Of a stretch of 64,000 bases of DNA, positions 9,858 to 22,900 are shown one piece after another. Each line of letters begins with the position of its first letter. Position 1 is the first letter of the stretch. A program made the translations under genes and the position numbers. Below the pieces are notes generated by a model, which searched no databases, was not told where the DNA came from, and saw only the letters and a list, made by a program, of their open reading frames with translations. The DNA lies in the NCBI GenBank assembly GCA_003996215.1, contig QJPP01001848.1, positions 124,001-188,000 of the forward strand, given 5' to 3'. The DNA comes from Jaltomata sinuosa. Lineage: Eukaryota > Streptophyta > Magnoliopsida > Solanales > Solanaceae.

Positions 9858-12273
9858 TATACGGCCAAACTACTGGATCATGCGGGCATCTACTCTAAGT
9901 CACCTAGATAGGAGAACCCTTACAACTCGATTAAAACAGGTATGCGGAAATAAATAAGAAAACATGAAATTTTCCTTGATAAAATAAAACCAATCTTAAA
10001 ACTTGAATACAATAAAATCCTCTAAAGATACAACTAAACCCCTCCCTAGGAACTAGTTTGAACAGGTACAAGATCTACTAAGAGAAATGGATAGAAATAA
10101 GACACAGCTCCCACCATAGGAACAGATGAGTAGAAGCTACTAGAGATCACCATAATCTTCACCTAAGAAACACCAACTAATCCTGTAACTAGACTATACC
10201 CAAAAGGTATAGCAAGAGTAGTATCAGTACAAACAACACGTACTGGTAGACATCATCGGTCGACCCGAATTCACCACATAAAATCATGCAAATATCCAGA
10301 AAGAATGCATATAACTTAAGAGTTATACAGTCAGGGTATTTTATCAACAACTCTTACTACCCAGATATGCTACCCGTGAATTCTATTCACTCTCTCCCGA
10401 GCCTCCTTACCCTAATCTTCTGCAAACTCAAACATTTTAAACCATCCCACTCCCTTAACCCAGTATGTTGACCCCTTATAAACTTTAAACTCTCCCAGCC
10501 TACCTATGTTTCCAAACACCAAAGATACCTTATAATCGTCAGCCTTGTTACCAATTAGCCAGCTATCCCCGTTAGCAGGCCAATCACTCTCAATCAAGAT
10601 CCTAAGCCAGTAACCCTGACCCCCAGCCCTTAGCCAAGTCAATAGACCAACCGTAAGACTCCTAGTCAATAACCTGACTTAAAAACCATGTACGATATGT
10701 CCAAAACTGCAAGTACAGACCACATGCATATATGTCACACCCTTCAAGTAACCCGAATCACCCATGGATCCCCAGGACATCATCTGTAGCACTTAACATG
10801 CAATCTAGATTTACATGAGAAACCACCTTACCACTTAAACATAAACATCCGGCCACTCAGGGACTAACAAGAAAGAATAACATCATAAAAGATAAGCCCG
10901 ATTCACTTAAGGAACCAACAGGTAAGCATGACATCACAACAAATAAGCCCGGTTCACTCAAGGAACCAACATGTAAGAATAACATCACAACAGATAAGCC
11001 CGATTCACTCAAGGAACCAATACATATAATAACAAGTAAACCTGTACTAGGCGTGGTACCCGAGCCAACCATGCATGAACCTATACCAGACGTGGTACCC
11101 GAGCCAACCAATGAATAAACCTGTACCAGGCATGGTACCCGAGCCAATAAATGATAGAACTATACCAAGTGTGGTACCCGATCCAACTAATGAATCATAG
11201 ATAATACAATAATAACAGCCACAATGATAACATACCACACTTGTACAACGAATAAGCATTTAAAGCAGGTTCATTGTCAATCTCTTAAGATGTCATTAAC
11301 ATTCATTCCCTTTTCTGCTGAACATATATTGTTCAAGTAATACTACTTTGACAGTTATTATGCACACATAATGCAATTTGGGTTACAAGCAAACATCACC
11401 TACCACAACAACTATGGTTCCTCATTCTAGCTTTTGATGACCTGTCCGAAGACAGATCCCCGGCTTATTCAATTTAGCATATTAATTCATATACCTTAAA
11501 TCCTAAACTCATTTAGGAATACACATGCATCCACAGGATGTCTATCCCCTAATACCATGAACTCAGTACCTCCTTGCTCATCCCATTCCCTTCATTATAC
11601 AAACCCAGTAATCTGCAATGGCCTAGCAACCCTTATAATTAATCAGTACTAGTTTCAAGAAACCACCCATAATTTGATTATCCAAGGATTAACAACCATA
11701 ACTTAAATATAAACAATCAAGTACAAGGTCACTATTACTCATAATAGTAAATTTCCACCCCAATCAGCAGGGTTTAATACGTTTTATCCATTCAAATATC
11801 GTGCCCGAGGGCCTAAGCATACAATCTCCTATCAATCTACATTATGTCATGAATTTCAACTCGGGTCTAATCTACTCAATTAAACCTAGCCTACTTGGAT
11901 GCCAAACAGTTGCTATAGAAGTCTGAATGTGAACTTTGGCTCTATGGAGGCGAATCCTGATGAGAAATAAGCATAGAATCTATGGGTTTTACCCCATTAG
12001 AGTGAAAATCCCTTCTCTCCATTGCTCCAGGACATGAGGCACCCTAGGAGGGTTTTTGATGTAAGCCACATCCTTTTTGTAACTGAAGAGTAGAAAACCA
12101 AATTATAAAACCAGTGTTCTGGGTTACTGGTTCCATCAGACCGCTATAACAGCCTTCCAACCACTACCGCAATGGTGCTATAGCGAGAAAGTAAAATTTT
12201 AAATTCTAAATTTTTTTGTTTTGTTACCCCAATTAAATTTGAGAGCGTATTTCACAAGTACCCGTAACCCGCA
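9858..12273 (-). repeat. 3' LTR of F
   Basis: Matches 37905-40248 along its whole length with scattered differences and a few indels. Minus-strand ends are TGCGGGTTACGGG at 12273 and a decayed ...GGCCGTATA at 9858, where the other copy ends ...GGTTATGACA. It contains two tandem-repeat blocks. The ORF-like stretches on the minus strand around 10857-11259 are produced by these repeats. Confidence 0.75.
10895..11200 (-). repeat. Two minisatellite blocks inside the F LTR (about 51-52 bp and 41 bp units)
   Basis: About 10895-11035 holds units of the form GTAAGAATAACATCACAACA followed by GATAAGCCCGGTTCACTCAA. About 11037-11195 holds units of the form AACCTGTACCAGGCRTGGTA followed by CCCGAGCCAACCAATGA. 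The left LTR has roughly three units of the first type and four of the second. The right LTR (about 38885-39140) has about one fewer of each. Confidence 0.7.
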
Positions 12274-12767
12274 ATGAGGTAGTGGGTTGGTTTTTGAAAT
12301 TTTGATCTTTGAGTTTGATTTGGTTGAATCCTCGAAGCATGGGTTCTTTTCTTACGCTTACAACCCCCCATATCATTCTGGGCTTAAGAATTATGGGGTT
12401 CATGGCCAAAATAGGCTCAAAACCATAGAGAATATGAAGAGTTATTCTTGTTAGGAAAAATGGTGATTTAGGCAATTTTTAGGAGCTATAATGCCCAAAT
12501 TTTTACATAAACTAGTATTAGGGTACTTTGGGAATACTGATCTAAACTTGGAATGTTGAAAATGGAATTTTGATCAAGAGGCACCATGGTTGCACCCCTC
12601 GAGTTTTCTGGAATGACGAAGGCCGCTATATGCCGCTATAGCGGGAGGCTGCAGGCAGTAGCCTCCCAAGCAGGCCAAGGCATTGGCCTTTTCTCTAAAA
12701 TTGATTTCCTTAGCACTTTACAAGTTCTAACTCAACCCGTTTTGTTAATTTGCAGATTTAACACCCA

Positions 12768-13974
12768 ATGGCTGGAAATCAAGAACACATTTTGGCTTAC
12801 AAGAGGTTCCCCGATGATGCTAGTCGAGAGAGATTTCATGACTATTGGAGGACTGGGTTTTGCTATTAGAGGTCCTTCAACATAAGAGGCATGTCTGAAA
12901 AGGCAGGGGCATTCTATAACAGTCTCCAGGAGATTGACTAGGGCCCACTGGAAGAGTCTCCCCCTCCAGGGTCTCAGGCTGGGTAAGGGAGTTCTATGCC
13001 ATACTACCTACCGTTCTATGGGATGACCCCAATCCCACCTTCTGCATCTGAGGAGTGGATGTCCCCATGGATATCCAGACCATCAATGAGATACTAAGAG
13101 TGCCTCATGTCTCAAATGTTGTATATGATGCCAAACTTCAGGAGATGGATATGAAATAGCTGCGAGACACTCTATAGAGGAGGAGTTTAGGGACAAAGTC
13201 TACTGGCCCACTAGTGAGGGCATCGTGAGCACTTACTTCACAACCGACGCTAGGAGGTCGCTAAACTTGGTGTCCCGACGGATTTGTTCATCGGGCAACC
13301 TTACTGATGTGACCTACCCTTGGGCTTTAGTGGTGTCTTATGACATACAGGGCATACAATTGAACTTGGGGGTGCATATTGTGTTTGAGTGGAAGGACTT
13401 CTACCAGGGAAACAAGAAGGGTCCCTTCCTTTCCGATCTAGTATCTGCACTATGCATGCTAGCTGAGATGCTTGAGAAGGAGACTGACACAGAGATGGAG
13501 ATGAACCCCATATTCCCCACCCTCTGAGTAAAGGTGATCACTTCCAAGGGAAAGAAGAAGAGGAAGATGGGTGAGGCCGAGAGAAGCCAAGCTGCAGAGG
13601 GAACTAATAATGATGATTCCCCTCTATCTCAGTGCCAGCCCCCAATCATTAGCAGTCACCTGGAGGCAGACTTAGACATGATTAGAAGATTCATAGAGAA
13701 CGCCCCTGCTAGAGCCAAAACCCTACCTCCCCATGCCCAGGACTATACAACGCTCCACAGAGAGCTTGATGAGGAAAAAAAGAAGAGGCTCTCCTAGGAC
13801 CGCATGCTTGCACGACTATGAAAGACTGTGAAGGACATGTTTAGCTGCACCTTCCTTAACAAGGAGCTTCCCCAGCTAGAGCCATAGGACATGCGGGAGT
13901 TCCCTTTCCTAAGCAACACAGAGGCAGATGACCCCACCCCAGCAACCCCTTATGGTGACGAGGCATCCGGCTAG
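12768..13974 (+). pseudogene. 'Putative plant transposon protein'-type gene, antisense within F
   Basis: ATG at 12768 opens MAGNQEHILAYKRFPDDASR; a candidate splice acceptor (TTTTGTTAATTTGCAG) sits just before it. After stops and a frame change the sequence reads WVREFYAILPTVLWDDPNPT, GVDVPMDIQTINEILRVPHV and VYWPTSEGIVS. It then continues openly from 13225 as STYFTTDARRSLNLVSRRIC through GVHIVFEWKDFYQGNKKGPF to a Lys/Arg-rich, coiled-coil tail ending at TAG 13972-13974. This matches, from memory, the retroelement-associated family annotated in Solanaceae as putative plant transposon protein. Its function is unknown. About 400 codons; at least seven stops and two frameshifts. It runs opposite to F. 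Confidence 0.7.
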
Positions 13975-14652
13975 GGCCCTTGGTGCCTATCATCCCTGGT
14001 CTCCCCCCTTTACATATATACTATTTACTATTTTTGGGTTCGCCCCTATTTGGGGTATGTATTAGACAATGTTCTCCCCTTTCTATTCCTTTTTATTATT
14101 GTAAATGGATGATAGTTTTAACAATGTCACTATTTGAATGCATGCTATGTTTGTCTATAAGCAATTTCCATGCTACACGTAGTAGCTCACAACTTAACTA
14201 TTGATTAAAAACACCCCGAGAATAAAAAGCAAAACAAGGGAAAATAGGGTAAGGATTCTGTCCTGCCCATCCCAGCTGCTACCGCAATGCTGCTATAGCA
14301 AAAAAAATTCCCGCTATAGCGGGATTACTATAGCAGGTCAGTCCCACTATGGTGGCCTCGATGGCAGCAACCCAAAATTTATCAGGTTCTACAAAGTTTC
14401 CTCATTTCCCATTCCCTGTTATCAATATTAACACCTAAAATTGCATTATGGTCTTAAATATAATCCCAAGACCGAATCCAAAAATACATAAACAAGAACT
14501 TAGCATCATATTATCCTAAATCCAGTTATGAATCACAATAATAAACTCTTCATAAATACAAGTTCGCGCTATTATACAACAATAGCCCTTTTCTCCATGG
14601 TTCTCAACCAATCCCGACTGTCCTAAAACTGGAGTTTCTCTACCGTTAGAAA
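13975..14652. other. Internal non-coding part of F with CCGCTATAGCGG-type palindromes
   Basis: No gene seen. Around 14277-14350 several versions of the palindrome CCCGCTATAGCGGG occur close together. The same motif is found at 12121-12195, 12605-12632 and 40085-40150. The segment ends at the CCATT duplicated by the array insertion. Confidence 0.5.
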
Positions 14653-14657
14653 CCATT

Positions 14658-15366
14658 TGTAATGACCCTCTAGGTCATTCCTTTGATTTTCATATTTTTT
14701 CCATATTTCAAGCTTTCCCACAATGGCTACAGGTCATTTATGACTTGCAAAAACTAACGGTGCAGCTCCAGAGCCTTTTATTTGTGTTTTAAGCTTATTT
14801 CCCTATTTTAAAACTCTTTAGGTTGGTAGAGTTGACTTTGGTCAACATTTGGAGAAGACGGCCTCGGATGAAAATTTTGTTAGCGCTGTTAGCTTTGGAA
14901 TGTCAACTTTGAGCTAGAGGGACTTTTGGTTTGGGTTCCAAGGCTTTTTGACTCAGTTTGGGCTATTGGGTTCTGTTTTGGTGAAAGTTGGTTCTTGGGA
15001 ATAGGGCCCACTTTTCACTAAGACAATTTTCATTGGGAATTTCGTTGAGTCTACAATGGTATTTTGGTAGGGTAGCATGTTTGGTTTGTGTTCACAGGGT
15101 TCTAAATAAATCTCAAGGGTGAAATCTAAGAGTTTTGTGGTTAGTTGTTGTACCTGGTGCTGCTATTTCTTGTATGGCGCACCTGTGCACCTGGGGGGTG
15201 CACTTGCATAGCTACCCATAGAGTCACCAACCACATCTCTTGTCCTTGGTGACGCCAGCAGGGGGTGCCCTTGTGCTCTTTTGATCGCGCCTGCAGTGCC
15301 GGCCCTACGACATATTTACCTCACCTGTGGGGGTTGGGGGTTTTGTTGACCACCACCCCTATGGTG
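14658..15366 (+). repeat. LTR1 of the array, part before the LINE
   Basis: Begins TGTAATGACCCTCTAGGTCA and follows LTR2 and LTR3 base for base apart from scattered changes, up to CCCCTATGGTG (15356-15366), the left copy of the LINE TSD. Confidence 0.9.
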
Positions 15367-15845
15367 TTTTTTTTAATGACCCATGGGTGGGTCAGGGGAT
15401 GAGCAACACCCCCAAGCCTTAACATAAATAAAGACAAAGCAGAAAATACAAGGAGGGGGACATAAACCTTACCTACGATCCTATGGTGGTTCATAATTCG
15501 ACTAGCCTATTAAGGCCGGTTAACTCATTCCTGATACTAGAATGGAAACCTAGAAACTATGCACCTACGAGAGGACTCATCTCAATACAAAGTATCTAGG
15601 AAAACAATAAATAAGGGAGACTCTCCTCTTACAAAGTAAGAAGAAAAACCCAAACTAACTAAGAACTTCTTCATAAAAGCTATAACTTAAACAAGAGAAA
15701 GCCTAAGTGAAGAAGATTAGTAACACCAAAATTACAAGTGCAAACCTGTAAGAACTTGAATTATCCAAGAATAATAAAAAACTCAAGGTGGTTTCTTAAT
15801 TCTTTTCATTTTTCTCCTTCTGAAGTTGTGAATTCCAAGTTTGTC
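15367..15845 (-). other. LINE 3' UTR and poly(A) tail
   Basis: From the ORF2 stop (TAG at 15848-15846) to an eight-base A tail on the minus strand. No polyadenylation signal or coding potential is convincing. Poly(A) next to the TSD is the normal mark of target-primed reverse transcription. Confidence 0.75.
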
Positions 15846-18800
15846 CTATTTAAAATACCCTCTTGCCTCCTCTGGAAGTTGCTGCTGCTTGAAGAAATGT
15901 TGAGGTGCATCAATCAAGTGGATATGTTTAGAAAGGATGTCGGCAACATAATTTTCTTCTCTATAAATATGCCTGCAATGAAATCTTTCCAGCAAATTGC
16001 TAAGGTTCTGAAGAATAACTAAGTCCTCCTGAATGCTCCAATGAGGTTTGATGTAGTGCTTGAGCCATTTGATAAGAAGTTCGGAATCGACTTCAAGTAT
16101 AACTCGACTATAACCGTGTTGAATACACTAATTAAGCCCGAAAATAGCCGTTTGTATCTCTTCCTGATTGTTAGTGCCAATGCCTAAAGGAGTAGCAAAA
16201 GCATAGATGAAATTTCCCAAGTGATCCCTAAGAATTCCCCCCTGCTCCAGTGCTTCCCAGATTTTCCATAGCATTTCCATCAGTATTTAATTTTACCATA
16301 GTAGCCGGAGGATTGTTCCAGAGAACTTTGATAACACTCACTTCATGCTTGGATTTTTCCATAACTAGAGCCAAATCTGTCCAGTTAGCAGGAGTTTTAA
16401 TGTAGGTAAAAACACTGGCAATGAGGTTAGATATGTCCTTGAAGATGGAGAATTTAACTCTAGAAGAATTGGATTATTTTCCACCATACTTGCTAGAACA
16501 CCTATTCTTCCAAAGATTCCAACAAATGAAAATAGGGGTGACCTGGAGAAGAAGCTTGTGTAAATCATTATTATGCTTAGAGATCCACCACCTCATCTAA
16601 ATGATTCTTAGCGGAGCATTATCAAAATGGATACCCATAGAATTAGAAAATCTTTTCCAGATATGCTTCACAAAGTTCCCAGTAGTGAAAATGTGTTCTA
16701 TAATATCTAGACCCGGTGTGTAGCAACAAGAACATTCATCTGGTTCATGTTCGAAAGAGGTAATCTTCTCATTTGTGGGTAACTTTCCTCTAAGAGCTCG
16801 CCAAAGAATAAAGGAGACCTTGAGCGGAATATGATTATGCCAAGTGAGTGCATTAGTCAAGGTCTTGTTCTTCTTTTGTCTCACAATTTCCCATGCAGAA
16901 GAATAAGTAAATATTCCATTAGCATTAGGTTTCCACACTGGTTGATCCGGAATCCCTTCCTAGAAATGAAATTGAGTATTAAGAATCTTGGGAATTAGTT
17001 GAGGCAGAGCAATCTGCCTCACCAACTCTTCATTCCAATGACCATTGACTAAAAGCTCTGAAATCTTGATGCTGTTGGGTATAGTATTATCTCTTCTGTA
17101 ACTAGAAATAGGACCCACACCTAACCAATCATCCCACCAAAAATAGCATGTTGCCGAATGAATAATCCATTGGATGTGATTTTCAACCTCATGTTTGTTC
17201 TTCCTCATGTGTTTCCACATAAGGGATTGTCCAGTATGCCATTTTTTAGCAACGAGGTTGGCTCTTTGACAATATTTAGCTCTAAGAAACTGCCCCCAAA
17301 GAGTTTTGTTAGTTCTGAAAGTCCACCACTATTTGTACTGGAAGGAAAGACAAATAACATATAAAGATCTTACTCCAATACCCCCTTCATCGTAAGGAAA
17401 ACTTAGAGTTTCCCAAGAAGCGCAGTGGTATTTTCATTTCTCTTTATCCCAACCCCAGAAAAAATCAGCAGTTAGATACTTGATTTGCTTGAGTGTGATT
17501 TTGGTAGGTGATATAGCTGAAAGTATATGGATCGAGAGGGATTGAAGGACAAATTTCACAAGAGTAGCTTTCCCCCCAAAACTAAGCATCTTAGCTTGCC
17601 AACCTTTGATTCTATTTGCCACTTTAGACACCATCTCAAAAAAATAGATCACTTTTGGACTTTCTATATACAGTGGACAACCTAAGTAGGTGATAGGACT
17701 ATCATTATGAATAAAACCATTGATGTCTTTGATAGTAGCAATGATGTCAAGAGGAGTCTTAGCAGGAACCATGAAGTGACTCTTCTCTTTATTGATAAGT
17801 TGGCTGGATACCTCTTCGTAAGTAGATAGAACCCCCATAATAAGATTAAGAGAAGTATCCTTAACTGAGGAGAAAATAATAACATCATCTGCAAAGCTGA
17901 GATTATTAACTTGAGGACCATTTTTCTTTATCTGAAATCCATGATACAAGTGGTGATGATGAAGGTTATTCAACATTCTAGATAAGACTTCAGCTCCCAG
18001 AATGAACAATGCCGGGGATAAGGGGTCACCTTGCTTGAGGCCCCTAGTAGAGTGAAAGAAACCATGTCTCGAGCCATTTATAATAATAGAGTACCAATTA
18101 TTTGCCATTATCCTCCAAATCATATCAATGATGATCTCTCCGAACCCCATTTTTCTCAAAACAAGGCAAATAAATGACCAAGAAACTCTATCATACGCTT
18201 TGGCCATGTCAAGTTTGATGACTACATTATCACCCTCATTTGGTTTTTTAATGCTATGAGTAATTTCATGAGCAAGCATGATGTTCTACGAGATGCTTCT
18301 TCCTCTTATAAAGCTTGACTGATTGTTTGAGATGAGAAGCGGAAGAATAGGAGCAAGTCTAAGACAAAGGAGCTTGGAGATTATCTTGTTGGTAAAGTTG
18401 CTAAGGCTAATGGGTCTAAACTCGGATAATTTATTAGGATGGTCTACTTTTGGGAGTAAAACCAAACAGGCATGAGAGAAATATTTAGGCATAGTGTCAC
18501 CACAAAAGAAGTACTGGACAACTTTTAGAAGATCATAGCAAATAATTTCCCAGCAAGCTTGGAAGAACTTCCCATTCATCCCATCCAGACCGGCAACAAA
18601 ATAAGGGTTCATAGAGAAGACCACCTATTTAATCTCATCCATATTAGGCATATCTTGAAGGATTTGGTTTTGTTCAGCAGTGACTAATCTGGGGATACAA
18701 TTTAAAACCTTTTCATTAATCACTTTCTCTTCCCCCGTAAAAATCTTCTGGAAATGATCACAGGCTGCTCTAGCAATTATTTCATCACTTTGAATTTCAT

Positions 18801-19944
18801 TCCCCTGTTCATCACTAATCTTGTGAATAAAGATCTTTCTTCTTATACCTCTCATCAAAGCGTGGAAGTATCTAAAGTTAGTATCTCCTTCTTTAAACCA
18901 TTGTAACTGAGTTTTTTGTTTGAGAATAGATTCTTTGAGCTTCATGTATCTTATGTATTCAATATTCAATTGAAGAAATCTAGTTCTATTGTCATCGGTG
19001 TTGTGAGTGAGTAACTCTTCTTCAGCAGTTCTAACTTTTTCTTCATACTCTTTCACAGTAGCATATATATCACCATACTCAATTTTCGACCAGTTGCTAA
19101 GGGTGGAGGATAATCGTTTCATCTTCATGTGAAAAATCCACATAGGACTGCCCTCAATTTTTCTGTTCTATCAATCTCGAACTGTATCTAAAAAATTCTC
19201 ATTCTCAACCCAACAGTGCAGGAACTTGAAGTATTTAGTGACATTCTGCTTTCTCTCTGTTAGTTCAAATAATAAGGGACAATGGTCTGACCCCACAGAA
19301 GGAAGGTGAGTAATAGAAGAATGAGGCATGAGCTCTAACCATTTGTCATTGACCATTGCTCTGTCCAGTCGCTTCCAAATTCTGAGGTTTGAATCTCTAT
19401 GATTGCACCAAGTAAATTTTTGACCATGAAATCCAAGATCAGTAAGACCACACGCTTCAATAACCCCGATAAATTCAAAACTCTTGTTCATGTTGTAAGG
19501 AAGACCTCCCAGTTTCTCTTCAGGATCAGTAATAACATTAAAATCCCTAATAGTGCACCAAGGATTATCAGTATTAGCATAGTGAAGTAATCAGTCCCAT
19601 AGCGGTCTTCTGAGATGATCTTTATACTTGGAATAAATGAATGTATTGAGAAAAGTAGTAGGATGCTCCACATGTTTAACCTCACAAGTAATCTGTTGCT
19701 CGTCAGACTCTAAAACTTTGCAAGCAATGTCTTGCGTCCAAAAAATCCATATCTTACCATTTTGGTTGCAAGTAGCATTATCCATTGCAAGTTGAATTCT
19801 AGCACTGTTGAGTTGAGAATTACCAGAAAAAGGTTCAAGAATGGCAATCAAAGAGAGATTATGAACATTCTTGAGATTTCGAACTCTTTCCATGACTCCC
19901 TAGGTATTAATACCCCTTGCATTCCAAGTGATTGTACTAATCAT
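15846..19944 (-). pseudogene. LINE ORF2: endonuclease, reverse transcriptase, zinc-binding region, RNase H
   Basis: Starts at ATG 19944 (MISTITWNARGINT) and stays in one frame down to about 16240, broken by stops near 19904, 19593, 19173, 18627, 18288, 17436, 16962 and 16599. Domains: AP endonuclease (19944-19240; ILEPF, TIRDFNVI where G-D-F-N is usual, GSDHCPLL). Reverse transcriptase (about 18630-17440; LVLLPKVDHPNKLSEFRPIS, KLDMAKAYDRVSW, LKQGDPLSPALF, FADDVIIFSS intact). A zf-RVT-like region (16938-16597; LKVSFILWRALRGKLPT, CSCC). C-terminal RNase H (about 16330-15846) with NTDGNA, QEEIQTA, EVDSEL and YVADILS, the four acidic positions. One extra G in the run at 16237-16242 shifts the frame before the end. 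About 1,365 codons. Confidence 0.92.
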
Positions 19945-22900
19945 TGGAAACCTTTGTTTTGAGATCTTGTGTGAGGTCTGCCAATGCTAGCAGATATACT
20001 AGAGGTAGCTTGTTTGTTGAAATAACCTTTCTGTGGTTGACCCCTCAGAGATAAACCATTTTTTCCTGAAACTTGTTGAATCTCTTCTTGCCTGTCACTA
20101 TCAAAAGTAGAGATGAAAGCCTTGATGAGATGTTCACTAGTTTCTTCTTCTTCATCCTGTTCTTCAATAGATTGAGTATCTTGGTCAAATTCATCTTCAG
20201 AATGTATAACTCTATACTCATCTTTATCATCAGGAGGTGAACTTGGAACAGTGTTGAGAGCACATTGGTTCTTTGGATTATCATGAGCATTCTCATAGAT
20301 CTGGAGAGGAGGAATAACTAGGCCAGCTTCTTCATTAACCAAGACAAAATTCTTTTGTCCCTTTTCAGTTTCTCCTCCTTCTTTTTTTCCTCTCTTTCTT
20401 ATCTTCTCTTAAGAGCCTTTTTTTTCTGGCTTAATTGAAGAGTGGATTTATTATTCTGAGAGTTTTCTCCAGTAATACCTTTGCTAGTGAAATCAGTAGC
20501 ATGAGCATGTACAGAGGTACCAACCAAAGCAATCTAATCAATAGCCTTTCCTTGAACATTACCATGATCAATCTCATACCCTTTAGCAGTTGAAGTTTTT
20601 CCATTCTCTTGAGCTGCAACTGTACCCAAAACTGATCCCATAACTAGAACTTTTCCAGCATCAGAACAAGGGGCCTGATTTGTAGCCAAAACATGACTAT
20701 GATCAGCTCCTTTTTCACCCATAGAAGTAGCATGTTGAGGCACATATTGCAACTGATTAGAACCTAAAACTGAGCCCAATTTCTGCTGCTGATCAGCACC
20801 AATAGTAGAGACTTGTTCTTTCAATAGGTTAGCATTAGCACCTTGATTTTGGAACTTGTCATCAACTAAGTCTTGAGCCTGATTTGAGATCAAAGTAGCA
20901 CCCAAAATATGTATCTGATCTGCAACCAAACCATAGCCCATCTGTTGAAGAGTTTTAACCAAGCTTGAAGACTGTTCCAAGGTAAAATTATGGACCCCAT
21001 TATTGTTCAAACTCTGAACCAAATCTGCAAGGAGAGTTTGCAAAATTTCTATGGGTCTGAACCAAATCTGCAAGAAGAGTCTGCAAAATTTCTGAACCTA
21101 AAGAAGCTTGAAAATTTTGATGAGTATTGGTAGTAGGATGAGGACTAGGACTGTATCTTTTCTCATGCACTGAACCAATAACCAAATCTGAACCCAAACT
21201 AAGATTGTGATCTGACCCCAAATTTTGATCTGATGTAATATCTTTCTGAACTTGATTTAAGCTTAAGTTCTCCTTGGTACCATTTTTGACATGTTGAGCA
21301 GTAGTAATATGATGAACAGTGGTAGTAGGGGCTCTAGAGTGATTCCTATGGTCAACCAGTGGGTTCTCATGCAAAGCATGAGACAAATCCCTCCCCTTGG
21401 ATACCCCTTCCTGCAAGTTAGTAGGTTTCTCCTTTTTCCCTCCATCCGTACCTCCATCAACTTCAGAATCAGATAAAACGTCAACAATAATATTTGAGGG
21501 GTCACGAGGGTGTGGGAGCATTGAGTCAATACCTGGGATTCCTTTGCTTTGCAATTTTTCCACATCATACGGGAGTTTCAGGGGAGTGGGAATAACAGAG
21601 TTCACAAGGAGGTGGTGTGGTTGATCCTGCACACCAGGATCAACATAATCTGAAGGAGTTTCAAGAGTTTCAGCTATGATACCTGCTTGATGTTCATCAT
21701 GATTTTGTGGTGGTATTTCATTTTATTTACTAGGAGAGACTGGTCTGTATACTTGGCTTTGTTGACGCCCCCTGAAATTCTTTCTTTTTTGGGTTTGCCA
21801 TTCATCCTCAATGTTCTTTGGATTTGGTTTATGTTGAAAATCCGTGGTACCTGAAACACTAGCAATAATATTAGAAGCATTAGCATTATTATCAAAAGAC
21901 TGAGAGTTACCTAGTGGAGGTATTTCATGGTTTTTCCCTCCTGGTGGCAGCTTGTTTTTCAACTTAGCGTCAACTTCAAGTTCTTTTCTTCTCTTGTAAT
22001 CATCTTCTTTTTTCTTGAAGTTACAGGCATGAACAATATGCCCTTGGTGTTTGTAATAAGAACAATAATTAGGTATCCCCTCATATTGAATGGCTTGCCA
22101 CCTTCTGATAGTCAAATCATCTTCATCAAACCCCATCAAAACATGAGATCGCCATTCTTTAGTGATATCAAATTGCAATAGTACTTTAGCCACACTACCT
22201 CTTGTTTTTTGTATAAAGGCCGTGTCTAAGTACAAAGTTTTGCCAATAGGTGAGAGAAGAGATGTAATGAATTCCTTGTTGTAGCATTGCCATGGCAGTT
22301 CCAGAAGAGTAATCCAAATAGGAACTATAGGCGTTTCTTCCTCCGGCCTAAATGTAGGAGTCAAAACTTGCAAACTCATTAGTTGACCTTCGATATACAT
22401 CTTTTGCTTGTTCCAAACGGTGAGGTGGTCATCTTCATTATCAAGATCAATATAGATATGTCTTGCATTGAAATGAGCAATCTTGACCCCTCCCGTTAGT
22501 TGAGTCTGGAGTACGAAACTCTTCTTTATAAGCTCTATCTTTGGCATCGTGTTGTTAAACTTGCCAACTAGAGTATACTTGCATCTTCTTGCCAATTTCA
22601 CCATGAAATCTTCTTTTTTGAATATAACAGCAGGAAAACCTTGTCTAGTGGTGATTTTGGGAATGGAGAGCGCTATAGGGATCTCATTTTTAGCTTGGTT
22701 GGACCTTAAACGAGTAGCATAAGTATGAGCAATAGTAAACGGGGCTGTTCAGGAATGGGTTTATTTTTGGGGTTATGGTTAGGATTCAGGGTGTTAGCAA
22801 CTTTGGTAGTAGTATCAACTGGGTGTGGCTGTTCGTTAGGATTTGGGTTGCTATCATCTTTGGTAGTAGTATCTACTGAAGGTGGCTGCTTGCTTTGATC

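Noticed and set aside
10857..11259. Minus-strand ORFs rich in SLSESGL and VGSGT repeats
   Set aside because: Produced by the minisatellites of the F LTR; the second LTR copy does not keep the frames.
17682..22181. Other-frame ORFs across the LINE (for example 17682-17921, 21263-21568, 21927-22181)
   Set aside because: Shadows of ORF1/ORF2 reading frames with low-complexity or antisense composition.
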